From Rhizobium oryzicola (GTDB taxonomy: Bacteria > Pseudomonadota > Alphaproteobacteria > Rhizobiales > Rhizobiaceae): a stretch of DNA of 64,000 nucleotides. The position numbers were made by a program, and so were the translations under genes. The first letter of the stretch is position 1, and the number at the start of each line of letters is the position of its first letter. Positions 16,868 to 24,894 of the stretch are shown here, piece after piece. Below the pieces are notes generated by a model that saw nothing but the letters and a program-made list of their open reading frames with translations, did no database searches and was not told the origin of the DNA. The stretch is from positions 248,001 to 312,000 of the forward strand of contig NZ_JAUKWQ010000001.1 in the NCBI RefSeq assembly GCF_030504645.1, in the 5' to 3' direction.

Positions 16868-16971
16868 GAAACGATTACCGAGCAAGTAAGAAAGTTCGCT
16901 CTGCCCGAAAAGCCGCATATCATTTCAAAGTCAACCAGTGTTGGCTGGGTGCGGCCTCGCGGAAGTAGACG

Positions 16972-17874
16972 ATGGCGCCAGGCGCGAAAAGGAATCTCGT
17001 GGTCGTTCGGGCGGGCAAGGCCTCGCTGCATCCAGCTTGGCTAAATCAATCTTGGGAAACTCGCTCCTTTGATATGATTGTCAGCTATTATTCTGAGGAA
17101 GCCTATGCGGCGCATGTGGCCCAACCCGGTGTGCAGGCGGTACTGGTCAAGGGCGGCAAGTGGGATGGTCTTTACAAAACGCTGACCGCGGAGGGGATCG
17201 ATCTGTCAGCCTATGATTACATCTGGCTGCCGGATGACGACATTGACACCAACGGCGAGGCGATCGAAACCATCTTCGGCATGGCGTACGAGCACGGGCT
17301 GACGGTCTGCCAGCCATCGTTGACGCCGCAGAGCTATTTCAGCCATTTCCTGCTGATTCAATGCGCTGCCTTCCGCCTGCGATACACCAATTACATCGAG
17401 ATCATGGTGCCGTGCCTCAGCCGTGAGGTCTTGCTGCGTGCTCTGCCGTTGTTCAAGAACACCATGAGCGGTTTTGGGCTGGACTATATCTGGTGCCGCT
17501 GGCCGGAATCCGGTGCGTTTCGCTGCGCCATCCTTGATGAGGTGGCTGTCTTTCACACAAGACCTGTTGGCAAGCATCTGAAGGCTGCCATGACCGGTGC
17601 CGGCTTGTCCGCCAAGGGCGAAGAGGGCGAACTGAAAGAACATTTCGGCCTGCGCGGACGCGTGGTGCCGGTAGCCTATGCGGCAATTGCGGCAGACGGA
17701 ACGCCGGTGACGGGACGCTACCGCATCGGCCGAAAGATGGTGGCCTATTGGCTGGAGAACCTGACGGCCTTCCGCGACCGGGGCGAAGCCTGGCGCAAGG
17801 CGATCCAGATCCTCAAGCGGCAATATGTGAAGAAGGTCGAGATGACCATTCTGAAAGCGCGCGAACCGGCATGA
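16972..17874 (+). CDS. DUF707 protein, glycosyltransferase-like
   Basis: A 300-residue protein matching the DUF707 family: KRNLVVVRAGKASLHPAWL near the N-terminus, then FDMIVSYYSEEAY, VKGGKWDGLYKTL and DYIWLPDDDIDTNGEAIETI, where the DDD resembles the DxD metal/nucleotide-sugar motif of GT-A glycosyltransferases. The central GFGLDYIWCRWP is also typical. A role in decorating surface polysaccharide is plausible but unproven. The ATG at 16972 follows GGAAGTAG. It stands alone, 221 bases after the beta-xylosidase, behind an AT-richer leader with the T7-like site. Confidence 0.82.
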   Translation: MAPGAKRNLVVVRAGKASLHPAWLNQSWETRSFDMIVSYYSEEAYAAHVAQPGVQAVLVKGGKWDGLYKTLTAEGIDLSAYDYIWLPDDDIDTNGEAIETIFGMAYEHGLTVCQPSLTPQSYFSHFLLIQCAAFRLRYTNYIEIMVPCLSREVLLRALPLFKNTMSGFGLDYIWCRWPESGAFRCAILDEVAVFHTRPVGKHLKAAMTGAGLSAKGEEGELKEHFGLRGRVVPVAYAAIAADGTPVTGRYRIGRKMVAYWLENLTAFRDRGEAWRKAIQILKRQYVKKVEMTILKAREPA

Positions 17875-17877
17875 CGC

Positions 17878-17922
17878 GCATGTCGCACAAAACTGTGCAG
17901 CGGTTTTGCGATTACGACATGC
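17878..17922. repeat. Imperfect intergenic palindrome (GCATGTCG...CGACATGC)
   Basis: Outer arms GCATGTCG (17878-17885) and CGACATGC (17915-17922) are perfect complements; inside, CGCACAAAACTG and CAGCGGTTTTGCG pair partly. It starts four bases after the DUF707 stop. It resembles short palindromes often found downstream of genes in Rhizobium and Agrobacterium genomes. Confidence 0.6.
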
Positions 17923-17941
17923 TCAAAACAATTGCTCTGGA

Positions 17942-17962
17942 AGGGGCGGCTTGGCCGCCCCT
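17942..17962. terminator. GC-rich bidirectional terminator hairpin
   Basis: AGGGGCGGC (17942-17950) and GCCGCCCCT (17954-17962) pair perfectly around TTG. It separates the convergent DUF707 and ABC ATPase genes and lies 11 bases from the latter's stop. There is no clear U-tract on either strand. Confidence 0.55.
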
Positions 17963-17973
17963 CACCACTTTCG

Positions 17974-19317
17974 TCAAGCCGGGTTTTCCAGGCTGAACGT
18001 GCGGGTGTGTTCATCATAGCTGAACAGTTCCCCGTAGCGTCCCCAGGAAATGACAGCGCGCATGGTTTCTTCGGCCCGGTCTTCCGACATCGTGTCCTCC
18101 AACTCCTCGCAGAAGCGGGTAAAGGGGGCACGGTGTGTCGGCCGTTCGTCCAACACGCGGCGAATGAGGGCTGCGAGGGGGACATAGGCGATCAGATGAT
18201 CGGCAAACAGCTTCTTGCGCTGGTCGACATCCGAATGCACGAAGCGTTGGCCGAATTCCGTCAGGCTCACGTCACCCTCTTCCAGCTCCGCCATGCGCAG
18301 CAGCTGCAACGTCTCGACAATGGGGAAGAGATCATCCACTTCCATGCGCAGTATCCGTGCCAGATCCGGCAGGTCGGCCTTCCCGTCGAAAGGGGCGCCT
18401 GCCACCGCCTCCATCAGGCCGGACAGCAGGTTGGTGGACACCTTGGGCAAGGCCATCCCGAGACCCACACCGGGAATGCCGTCATTGGCGCGCTTCTCGG
18501 TTTTCTCTGCCGGATTGCGCTGCGTCATGCGGGCATAGATATCGTCCACCAGTTCGCGGAAAACCGGGTCCATGCGGTCGCGCGGATGCGGCAGATCCAC
18601 CTTCAATTCCACGGCCACGCGACCCGGATTGGAGGAGAAGATGAGGATGCGGTCGCACATCAGCACGGCCTCTTCGATGTTGTGCGTCACCATCAGGATG
18701 GACTTGATCGGCAGACGGCCCTCGATCCACAGATCGATGAGATCGGTGCGCAGTGTCTCGGCCGTCAGCACGTCGAGCGCCGAGAAGGGCTCATCCATCA
18801 GCATCAGGCGCGGATGTACGACCAGCGCCCGGGCAAAGCCGACGCGCTGGCGCATGCCGCCGGAAAGCTCCTTCGGGTAGGCGCTTTCAAAGCCGTCGAG
18901 GCCGATGAGGTCGATGGCGTTAAGTGCACGGCGGCGGCGCTCGGCAGCAGGAATGCCGAGGGCTTCGAGACCGATCTCGACATTCTGCAGCACGGTCAGC
19001 CAGGGAAACAGGGCAAAGCTCTGGAAGACCATGGAAAGTCCATCGCAGGGGCCGGTGACCGGCTTGCCGCACCAGTTGACGGTGCCGCTGGTGGCATGCA
19101 GCAGGCCGGCGATGATGCGCAGGAGGGTGGACTTGCCGGAGCCGGAACGGCCGAGCAGGCCGACGATCTCGCCCTCATGGATGTTCAGCGAGACGTTGTC
19201 GAGCACGACAAGATCGGCATTGTCGCCCTTGTGGTAGACCTGACGGACATTGGCGACATCGACCAGGCGGGCGGCTTCGGAAACGGAGTGTACGGTGTTC
19301 ATTTCAACGACGGACAT
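17974..19317 (-). CDS. NitT/TauT-type ABC ATPase with C-terminal AAA-associated domain
   Basis: A 447-residue ATPase. Residues about 18-260 are a nitrate/sulfonate-type ABC domain with Walker A GRSGSGKSTLL, Q-loop VFQSFALFPW, signature LSGGMRQRVGFARAL, Walker B LMLMDEPFSALD and switch His in VTHNIEEAVLMCDR. Residues about 300-447 form an extra alpha-helical domain (DLPDLARILRMEVDDLFPIV, SLTEFGQRFVHSDVDQRKKL), the winged-helix-like C-terminal extension known as the AAA-associated domain in this subfamily, probably regulatory. It is translated with the fused permease 15 bases upstream. No solute-binding protein is encoded nearby, so the substrate is unknown. Confidence 0.9.
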   Translation of the reverse strand: MSVVEMNTVHSVSEAARLVDVANVRQVYHKGDNADLVVLDNVSLNIHEGEIVGLLGRSGSGKSTLLRIIAGLLHATSGTVNWCGKPVTGPCDGLSMVFQSFALFPWLTVLQNVEIGLEALGIPAAERRRRALNAIDLIGLDGFESAYPKELSGGMRQRVGFARALVVHPRLMLMDEPFSALDVLTAETLRTDLIDLWIEGRLPIKSILMVTHNIEEAVLMCDRILIFSSNPGRVAVELKVDLPHPRDRMDPVFRELVDDIYARMTQRNPAEKTEKRANDGIPGVGLGMALPKVSTNLLSGLMEAVAGAPFDGKADLPDLARILRMEVDDLFPIVETLQLLRMAELEEGDVSLTEFGQRFVHSDVDQRKKLFADHLIAYVPLAALIRRVLDERPTHRAPFTRFCEELEDTMSEDRAEETMRAVISWGRYGELFSYDEHTRTFSLENPA

Positions 19318-19332
19318 GGGACCAGTCCTTTC

Positions 19333-21069
19333 TCAAGCGATACGCAGACGGCGGTTGGAGAAGGCGTAGAGCGGACGCCAGACCAGCCGGTTGAACAGAA
19401 TGACGAAGAGCGACATGACGGCGATGCCGAGCACGATGCGCGGGTAATCCCCTGCTTCGGTCGCCTGGGCGATGTAGGCGCCAAGGCCGTGCGCGGTCAG
19501 CTTGTTCTCGCCCCAGCTTGCCACTTCGGCAACAATCGAGGCATTCCAGGAGCCGCCGCTGGCGGTGATGGCGCCGGTCACATAATAGGGGAAGATCCCG
19601 GGAATGATGACCTTGAACCACCAGTTCCAGCCGCCGATGCGGAAGGTGGAAGCTGCCTCTCTGAGATCGCTGGGGAAGGCGCTCGCGCCAGCGATCACGT
19701 TGAAGAGGATGTACCACTGGGTTCCGAGCACCATCAGCGGCGACAGCCACACATCCGCATTCAGCCCCAGCTTGACGATGACAACCACGGCGAAGGGGAA
19801 GATGATATTGGCCGGGAAGGCGGCGAGGAACTGGGCCAGCGGCTGGACCCGTTCGGCCACAGCAGGTCGCAGACCGATCCACACACCAACAGGCACCCAG
19901 ATCACAGTCGCGATCACCATCAGCACCACCACGCGCAGCATGGTCAGCAGGCCAAGCTCCACAGTGGTGATCACCTCCGTCATTCCGAGTTCGGTGGCAA
20001 TGAAGCTGACGATAAGCCAGATGGCATAGGCGGTGCCGAGCGCCACTGCAATCAGCCACAGTCGCTCTGCCCATACGCTGTCCCACGCCGAGACGAGCGT
20101 GCGGGGCGCCGGCATGCGCAGGGCCATGCGTTGCTTCGGCAGTACCGAAAGCAGCTTTGCGACAGGCGCAAACACCAGCTGCAGCAGCCGTGCGCGACGG
20201 GCCATGTCCAGCACCCAGGAACGGGGGGCATCGCCGCTCGCCGTCTGGTCCATGCGGAACTTGTCGCCCCAGGCGACCAGTGGGCGAAAAAGCAGCTGGT
20301 CATAAAGTAGGATCAGCCCCAGCATGACGAGCACGGCATAGCCGACCGCCGGCAGGTTCTGCTGCTGAATGGCAAGCGACACATAGGAGCCGATGCCGGG
20401 CAGGGTGATGGTGTTGTTGCCGACCGAAATGGCTTCGGATGCGACCACGAAGAACCAGCCACCGGACATGGACATCATCGTGTTCCACACGAGACCGGGC
20501 ATGGAAAAGGGCACTTCCAGCCGCCAGAAGCGCTGCCAGCCGGTCAGCCGGAAACTTTGGCTCGCCTCGTCCAGATCGCGCGGCACCGTCTTCAGCGACT
20601 GGTAGAAGCTGAAGGTCATGTTCCAGGCCTGGCTGGTGAAGATGGCGAAGATCGCCGCCAGCTCCACGCCCATGACCTTGCCGGGAAACAGCGCCATGAA
20701 ACCGGCGACGGTAAACGACAGGAAGCCGAGCACCGGCACCGATTGCAGGATGTCCAGAAGCGGGATCAGCACCATCTCGGCGCGGCGGCTCTTGGCGGCC
20801 AGTGCACCATAGATGAACGTGAAGATCAGCGAGGCGATGATGGCCGCAAACATGCGCAGCGTCGTGCGCAGCGCATATTCCGGCAGCATCGAGACATCGA
20901 GAGACAGAGGTGTGGCGTTCAGTGCCTCCAGCGGCGCCATGGTTTCCTGGCCGCCGTGAAGCAGAAGCGTGAGGCTGCCGAAGATCAGCCCGAAGGCGAA
21001 GGCATCCCAAAGATTCGGGGCAAACCGGTGCCGTTGACCGGCAGCCATGGCCGGATGATGCATGGTCAT
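19333..21069 (-). CDS. Fused double-permease subunit of an SBP-less ABC transporter
   Basis: A 578-residue membrane protein made of two tandem NitT/TauT-type permease domains, about residues 55-290 and 325-570. Each has an EAA-like loop for the ATPase: VPRDLDEASQSFRLTGWQRF in the first and FPSDLREAASTFRIGGWNWW in the second. A single polypeptide therefore supplies both channel halves. About 12 hydrophobic segments are visible. The start could be ATG at 21069 or, two codons later, at 21063. The gene follows a long structured leader (21230-21350). Such fused permeases recur with ATPases having AAA-associated extensions. Substrate unknown. Confidence 0.88.
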   Translation of the reverse strand: MTMHHPAMAAGQRHRFAPNLWDAFAFGLIFGSLTLLLHGGQETMAPLEALNATPLSLDVSMLPEYALRTTLRMFAAIIASLIFTFIYGALAAKSRRAEMVLIPLLDILQSVPVLGFLSFTVAGFMALFPGKVMGVELAAIFAIFTSQAWNMTFSFYQSLKTVPRDLDEASQSFRLTGWQRFWRLEVPFSMPGLVWNTMMSMSGGWFFVVASEAISVGNNTITLPGIGSYVSLAIQQQNLPAVGYAVLVMLGLILLYDQLLFRPLVAWGDKFRMDQTASGDAPRSWVLDMARRARLLQLVFAPVAKLLSVLPKQRMALRMPAPRTLVSAWDSVWAERLWLIAVALGTAYAIWLIVSFIATELGMTEVITTVELGLLTMLRVVVLMVIATVIWVPVGVWIGLRPAVAERVQPLAQFLAAFPANIIFPFAVVVIVKLGLNADVWLSPLMVLGTQWYILFNVIAGASAFPSDLREAASTFRIGGWNWWFKVIIPGIFPYYVTGAITASGGSWNASIVAEVASWGENKLTAHGLGAYIAQATEAGDYPRIVLGIAVMSLFVILFNRLVWRPLYAFSNRRLRIA

Positions 21070-21603
21070 GATCGATAACCCGTAATTCCGAAATGAAGTC
21101 GGGCCGCGCGCAAAGGCACAGCCGATGACGCACTCGCCGCGAAAGCAGCGAGGATCAGCGACTTATTCGGTCACCGCAGTCGGATGTGCGGGACACGGGC
21201 TGACGGATGCGGAAGATGCAATACCGCATGGCTCACCTCTGATTTCTCAGCCTGCCGGCGGAGCGGGTGAACCAGCGCGCTCAAAGAGAGCTGTCAGGTT
21301 CAGAGCGTCTCCACGAGCAGGCTCGTGCTAGATCGACTACTGGAGCTATCCATAAAGGACAAAATTTCCCTGATTGATGCCGGACGAACTTCCGACGTGC
21401 GCGATATTGCGCTGCACTCTTTGTGAGTCAAGCGGATTTTTATGACAGTATGAAGTGAGGATATTGGCTGCCTGAAGCGAAGCTGAAGTTTTAAAAACCG
21501 TTCGTTTCAGATACAACTCTGGATGAAAGGATATCCTTGTTTTCCAAAGAGTTGGCAACGCTCCGCCACCAGAAGTTCACGCTATAAACATTTTCGTGAT
21601 TGG
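21070..21603. other. Non-coding gap upstream of the fused-permease operon
   Basis: No credible gene is seen in these 534 bases. The part nearest the permease (21230-21350) folds into a compact structured RNA on the minus strand, described separately. The rest, 21361-21603, is AT-richer and presumably holds the operon promoter; I see no terminator for the LysR gene that ends at 21604. Confidence 0.5.
21230..21350 (-). ncRNA. Structured 5' leader, possible riboswitch, of the SBP-less ABC operon
   Basis: Read on the minus strand, the leader has a perfect 6-bp hairpin CACGAG/CTCGTG (21312-21327), a helix TGAACC (21297-21302) with GGTTCA (21268-21273) enclosing a further GCTC/GAGC hairpin, and a CTGA-GAAA-TCAG tetraloop hairpin. 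An alternative helix, CTCTGA (21300-21305) with TCAGAG (21237-21242), excludes both of the latter. A short outer helix GCTC/GAGC can close the whole domain. Mutually exclusive pairings in a long leader before a transporter operon suggest a metabolite- or ion-sensing RNA. I could not assign it to a known class; a weak AGTAG resemblance to yybP-ykoY leaders is not enough. Confidence 0.45.
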
Positions 21604-22527
21604 TTATCGACGTAAGGGGCTGGGTGAGCCAAGGTTAGCGGATGCGAACACATCCGAAGCCCAGTTCAGAAACACTCGCAGTCGAGGGGACAGCTGCCGG
21701 CTACGGTGATAAAGTGCCGAAAGCGGTGTCGGCGTCGGCGGATAGTCGCTCAGGATCTCCACCAGATGACCGGACTCAAGATCGGTTTGCAGGCGATAAC
21801 GCGGTGCCTGGATGATGCCGAAGCCCAAGCGCGCCAGCTCGGCCATGGTGCCGGAGTCATTGACGCTGACCCGGCTCTGAACGCGGATCATGACCGGCTT
21901 CTTATCCAGCATGAATTCCAGCGGCATCACTTCGCCCGTGCGCGACGAAATGAAGCCAACGCATTGATGGTCGGTCAGCTCCTGCGGATGCGTGGGCCTG
22001 CCGAAACGCTCCAGATAGCCGGGGCTCGCGCAGGTGACTTCTGCGATGGTCCCGAGTTTTCGCACGATTAGATCACTGTCCTGAAGCTCTCCGGCGCGGA
22101 TGGCGCAATCCACCCCCTCACGGATGAGATCGACCACCCGATCGCCTTGCCCGATCTGGAGGTCGAGATGCGGATAGCGCTGCAGAAACTCCGGCAATTT
22201 GGGCAGAAGAAATCTCTGGGTCAGGTAAGGGTGGGCGTCGATGCGCAGCAGGCCGCGCGGCTCCGCGTCACGAAAAATGCTCTCCGCGTCCTCCACATCG
22301 GCTAGGATGCCGAGACATCGCTGATAGAAGGCTTCGCCGTCCAGCGTCGGCGCCACATGCCGTGTCGTTCGCTGCAGAAGACTGGCGCCGAGATCTGCTT
22401 CCAACTGCTTGATCACTTCGGTGACAGTCGAGCGGGCAAGGCCGAGATCCGCGGCAGCGGCGGAAAAGCTCCGCCTTTCCACGATCCGCACAAAAAGCTG
22501 AAGTCTGTCGAAACGATCCATGCCCAT
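21604..22527 (-). CDS. LysR-family transcriptional regulator, divergent from the SDR gene
   Basis: A 307-residue LysR regulator. The winged helix-turn-helix is in residues about 5-65 (FVRIVERRSFSAAAADLGLA, then STVTEVIKQLEADLGASLLQ), followed by the effector-binding domain with RTTRHVAPTLDGEAFYQRC at the linker. It resembles the CrgA/DmlR-like subgroup that controls a neighbouring divergent oxidoreductase. The start could be ATG 22527 or ATG 22521; neither has a good ribosome-binding site, and a GCCCAT/ATGGGC inverted repeat (22522-22541) overlaps the initiation region. It probably regulates itself and the SDR gene. Confidence 0.9.
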   Translation of the reverse strand: MGMDRFDRLQLFVRIVERRSFSAAAADLGLARSTVTEVIKQLEADLGASLLQRTTRHVAPTLDGEAFYQRCLGILADVEDAESIFRDAEPRGLLRIDAHPYLTQRFLLPKLPEFLQRYPHLDLQIGQGDRVVDLIREGVDCAIRAGELQDSDLIVRKLGTIAEVTCASPGYLERFGRPTHPQELTDHQCVGFISSRTGEVMPLEFMLDKKPVMIRVQSRVSVNDSGTMAELARLGFGIIQAPRYRLQTDLESGHLVEILSDYPPTPTPLSALYHRSRQLSPRLRVFLNWASDVFASANLGSPSPLRR

Positions 22528-22624
22528 TGTTCAGCATGGGCGAAAAGACTTGTCAATCTGCTGCCAATTGTTAGGCGCGGTGCGACGCTCTATCTCTTGT
22601 TCATCCAATTGAAAGGAAACGATC
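22528..22624. promoter_or_regulatory. Divergent LysR/SDR promoter with T-N11-A-like site
   Basis: The 97-base gap contains CAAT-N9-ATTG at 22554-22570, an inverted repeat in the size range of LysR binding sites. The SDR ribosome-binding site GAAAGGA lies just before 22625. The assignment rests only on symmetry and position. Confidence 0.35.
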
Positions 22625-23365
22625 ATGAGCACGACAGAGAACAGAGTAGCCATCGTCACGGGCGGGTCGAAGGGTATCGGGGCGGCGATCTCCGAGCGGC
22701 TTGCGGCCGATGGCTTTGCCGTCGTCCTGAACTATTCCAGCGATGCAGAGGCGGCGCGGGGCGTGGTGGAGAAAATTACCAAAGCCGGTGGCCAGGCTCT
22801 GGCCGTGCAGGCGGATATCGGCGATGCGGGTGCCGCCAAGCTTTTGTTCGACAAGGCGGAAGAAGCATTCGGCCAAGTGGATGTGCTGGTCAACAATGCC
22901 GGCATCATGGCTCTGAAGCCGCTTGCCGAAACGGATGACGACGCCTTCGAGCGGCATATCGCCGTCAATCTCACCGGTACCTTCCGCGGCATGCGCGAAG
23001 GTGCAAACCGGTTGCGGGATGGCGGCCGCATCATCAATTTTTCGACCAGCATCATCGGAACCTATCTGCCGACCTATGGCGCCTATGCCGCCTCCAAGGG
23101 CGGTGTCGAGGCGCTGACGCATGTGCTGGCGAAGGAACTTGGCAAGCGGCGCATTTCGGTCAATGCGGTCGCACCGGGGCCGGTCGAGACGGACCTCTTC
23201 ATGCGCGACAAGCCGCCGGAACTGGTGCAGAACATCATGAATGCAAACCCGCAGGGTCGCCTGGGCCAGCCGTCGGATATCGCGGCTGTGGTCTCTTTCC
23301 TGGCCAAGCCGGAAAGCGGCTGGGTGAGCGGGCAAATCATTCGTGCCAATGGCGCGATGATCTAA
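22625..23365 (+). CDS. Short-chain dehydrogenase/reductase (FabG-like)
   Basis: A 246-residue classical SDR. It has the cofactor motif TGGSKGIGAAIS (TGxxxGxG, near residues 13-24), NNAG at LVNNAGIMA, the catalytic Ser in NFSTSIIG, and YAASKGG containing the catalytic Tyr-x-x-x-Lys. The C-terminal PESGWVSGQIIRANGAMI is the usual family ending. Length and motifs fit a 3-oxoacyl-reductase or general alcohol dehydrogenase; an acyl-carrier-protein role is unlikely because the gene is not in a fatty-acid cluster. Substrate unknown. It is presumably controlled by the divergent LysR gene. Confidence 0.92.
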   Translation: MSTTENRVAIVTGGSKGIGAAISERLAADGFAVVLNYSSDAEAARGVVEKITKAGGQALAVQADIGDAGAAKLLFDKAEEAFGQVDVLVNNAGIMALKPLAETDDDAFERHIAVNLTGTFRGMREGANRLRDGGRIINFSTSIIGTYLPTYGAYAASKGGVEALTHVLAKELGKRRISVNAVAPGPVETDLFMRDKPPELVQNIMNANPQGRLGQPSDIAAVVSFLAKPESGWVSGQIIRANGAMI

Positions 23366-23378
23366 GACCTGTTGCGTG

Positions 23379-23404
23379 GGAAGGCTCGCCTGCGCGAGCC
23401 TTCC
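23379..23404. terminator. Bidirectional terminator between SDR and gabD
   Basis: GGAAGGCTCGC (23379-23389) and GCGAGCCTTCC (23394-23404) form a perfect 11-bp stem with a CTGC loop between two convergent genes. The U-tract is absent, so termination strength is uncertain. Confidence 0.6.
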
Positions 23405-23412
23405 GCATGCGG

Positions 23413-24891
23413 TCAGACGCTGAGGCAGAGATACTTCACTTCGAGATAATCCTCGATGCCGTATTTCGAGCCCTCGCGGCCCTGGCCGCTCTGCTTGATG
23501 CCGCCGAACGGTGCGACTTCCGTGGAGATGAGGCCGGTATTCACGCCGACCATGCCGTACTCCAGGGCCTCCGCGACGCGGAAGACCTTCGAGAGGTCCT
23601 TGGCGTAGAAGTAGGAGGCAAGGCCGAACTCCGTGTTGTTGGCCATGGCGATCACTTCCTCCTCCGTCTCGAAGCGGAAGAGCGGGGCAACGGGCCCGAA
23701 GGTCTCTTCCCGCGCCACCTTCATGTCAGGCGTAACACCGGTCAGCACGGTCGGTTCGAAGAACAGGCCGCCGCGTGCATCACGCTTGCCGCCCAGCGCC
23801 ACGGACGCACCCTTGGCGAGAGCGTCAGAAATATGGTCTTCCACCTTGGCCAGCGCCTTGTCCGAGATCAGCGGGCCGGCATTGACGCCCGCCTCGAAAC
23901 CGTCTCCAACCTTGATGGTCGCCACCTTGGCGGCGAGCTTTTCGGCAAAAGCCTCATAGACGCCTGCCTGCACATAGAGGCGGTTGGCGCAGACGCAGGT
24001 CTGGCCGTTGTTGCGGTACTTGGAGACGATCGCCCCCTCGACGGCGGCATCGAGATCCGCATCATCAAACACGATGAAGGGCGCGTTGCCGCCGAGTTCC
24101 AGACCGAGCTTCAGGATCTGGTCTGCGCCCTGGCGCATCAGGATCTTGCCGACATTTGTGGAGCCAGTGAAGGTCAGCTTGCGCACCTTGTCATTGGCGC
24201 ACATCTCCTGGCCGACGCTGGCGGAATCGGTCGAGAGGATGATGTTGTAGAGCCCGGCGGGCAGGCCAGCGCGTTCCGCGAGAACGGCAAGCGCCAAGGC
24301 CGAAAGCGGGGTTTCGGCAGCGGGTTTCGACACCATCGCGCAACCGGCGGCCAGTGCCGGAGCCAGCTTGCGGGCCAGCATGGCGTTGGGGAAGTTCCAC
24401 GGCGTGATTGCCGCCACGACACCCACCGGCTGCTTGATGACAATGATGCGCTTGTCCGGCTGGTGGCCGGGAATGGTATCGCCGTAAACACGCTTGGCTT
24501 CCTCGCCGAACCATTCGACGTAGGACGCACCGTAGAGAATCTCGCCGCGCGCTTCCGCCCAAGGCTTGCCCATTTCCATGGTGAGGATGGTTGCCAGATC
24601 ATCGGCATTGGCCACCATCAGGTCGTAGAGCTTGCGCAAGATCCCGGCGCGTTCCTTGCCCGTCTTCGCGGCCCAGGCCTTTTGCGCCGTATACGCGGCA
24701 TCGATTGCGCGGGCGGTTTCCGCCCGGCCCATGTTCGGCAGCGTGGCAATCACCTCGCCCGTGGCCGGGTTGGTCACGTCGAAGCTTGCGCTGCTGTCGC
24801 TGGCTGCCACCCAATCCGCGCCGATGGGAGCCTTGTCGGTGACAAGGCTCGGGTCTTTCAGCTTCTCAATCAGTTTTGCCGAAATCGCCAT
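23413..24891 (-). CDS. gabD: Succinate-semialdehyde dehydrogenase (NADP+)
   Basis: A 492-residue aldehyde dehydrogenase that oxidises succinate semialdehyde to succinate, the second step of GABA catabolism. Visible landmarks are ITPWNFPNAMLARKLAPALA, the cofactor loop FTGSTNVGKILM, LELGGNAPFIVFDDADLD with the catalytic Glu, NNGQTCVCANRLYVQ with the catalytic Cys, and REETFGPVAPLFRF. The extra Cys two residues after the catalytic one (CVC) is typical of GabD and is a redox switch in E. coli. It starts three bases after the gabT stop, which fixes the function and shows they form one operon. Confidence 0.95.
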   Translation of the reverse strand: MAISAKLIEKLKDPSLVTDKAPIGADWVAASDSSASFDVTNPATGEVIATLPNMGRAETARAIDAAYTAQKAWAAKTGKERAGILRKLYDLMVANADDLATILTMEMGKPWAEARGEILYGASYVEWFGEEAKRVYGDTIPGHQPDKRIIVIKQPVGVVAAITPWNFPNAMLARKLAPALAAGCAMVSKPAAETPLSALALAVLAERAGLPAGLYNIILSTDSASVGQEMCANDKVRKLTFTGSTNVGKILMRQGADQILKLGLELGGNAPFIVFDDADLDAAVEGAIVSKYRNNGQTCVCANRLYVQAGVYEAFAEKLAAKVATIKVGDGFEAGVNAGPLISDKALAKVEDHISDALAKGASVALGGKRDARGGLFFEPTVLTGVTPDMKVAREETFGPVAPLFRFETEEEVIAMANNTEFGLASYFYAKDLSKVFRVAEALEYGMVGVNTGLISTEVAPFGGIKQSGQGREGSKYGIEDYLEVKYLCLSV

Positions 24892-24894
24892 GGC

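Noticed and set aside
17932-20310. 792-codon plus-strand frame opposite the ABC ATPase and permease
   Set aside because: Antisense shadow rich in His, Gln and Arg; both minus-strand genes have intact ABC motifs.
21230-21350. TPP riboswitch (CTGAGA and ACCTGA present in the leader)
   Set aside because: The THI-box pieces occur in the wrong order and do not pair as in the TPP aptamer.
21230-21350. yybP-ykoY (Mn) or ykkC (guanidine) riboswitch
   Set aside because: Only AGTAG resembles the former, and the latter's conserved ACGA/GGAGGG parts are absent; a covariance search is needed before naming a class.
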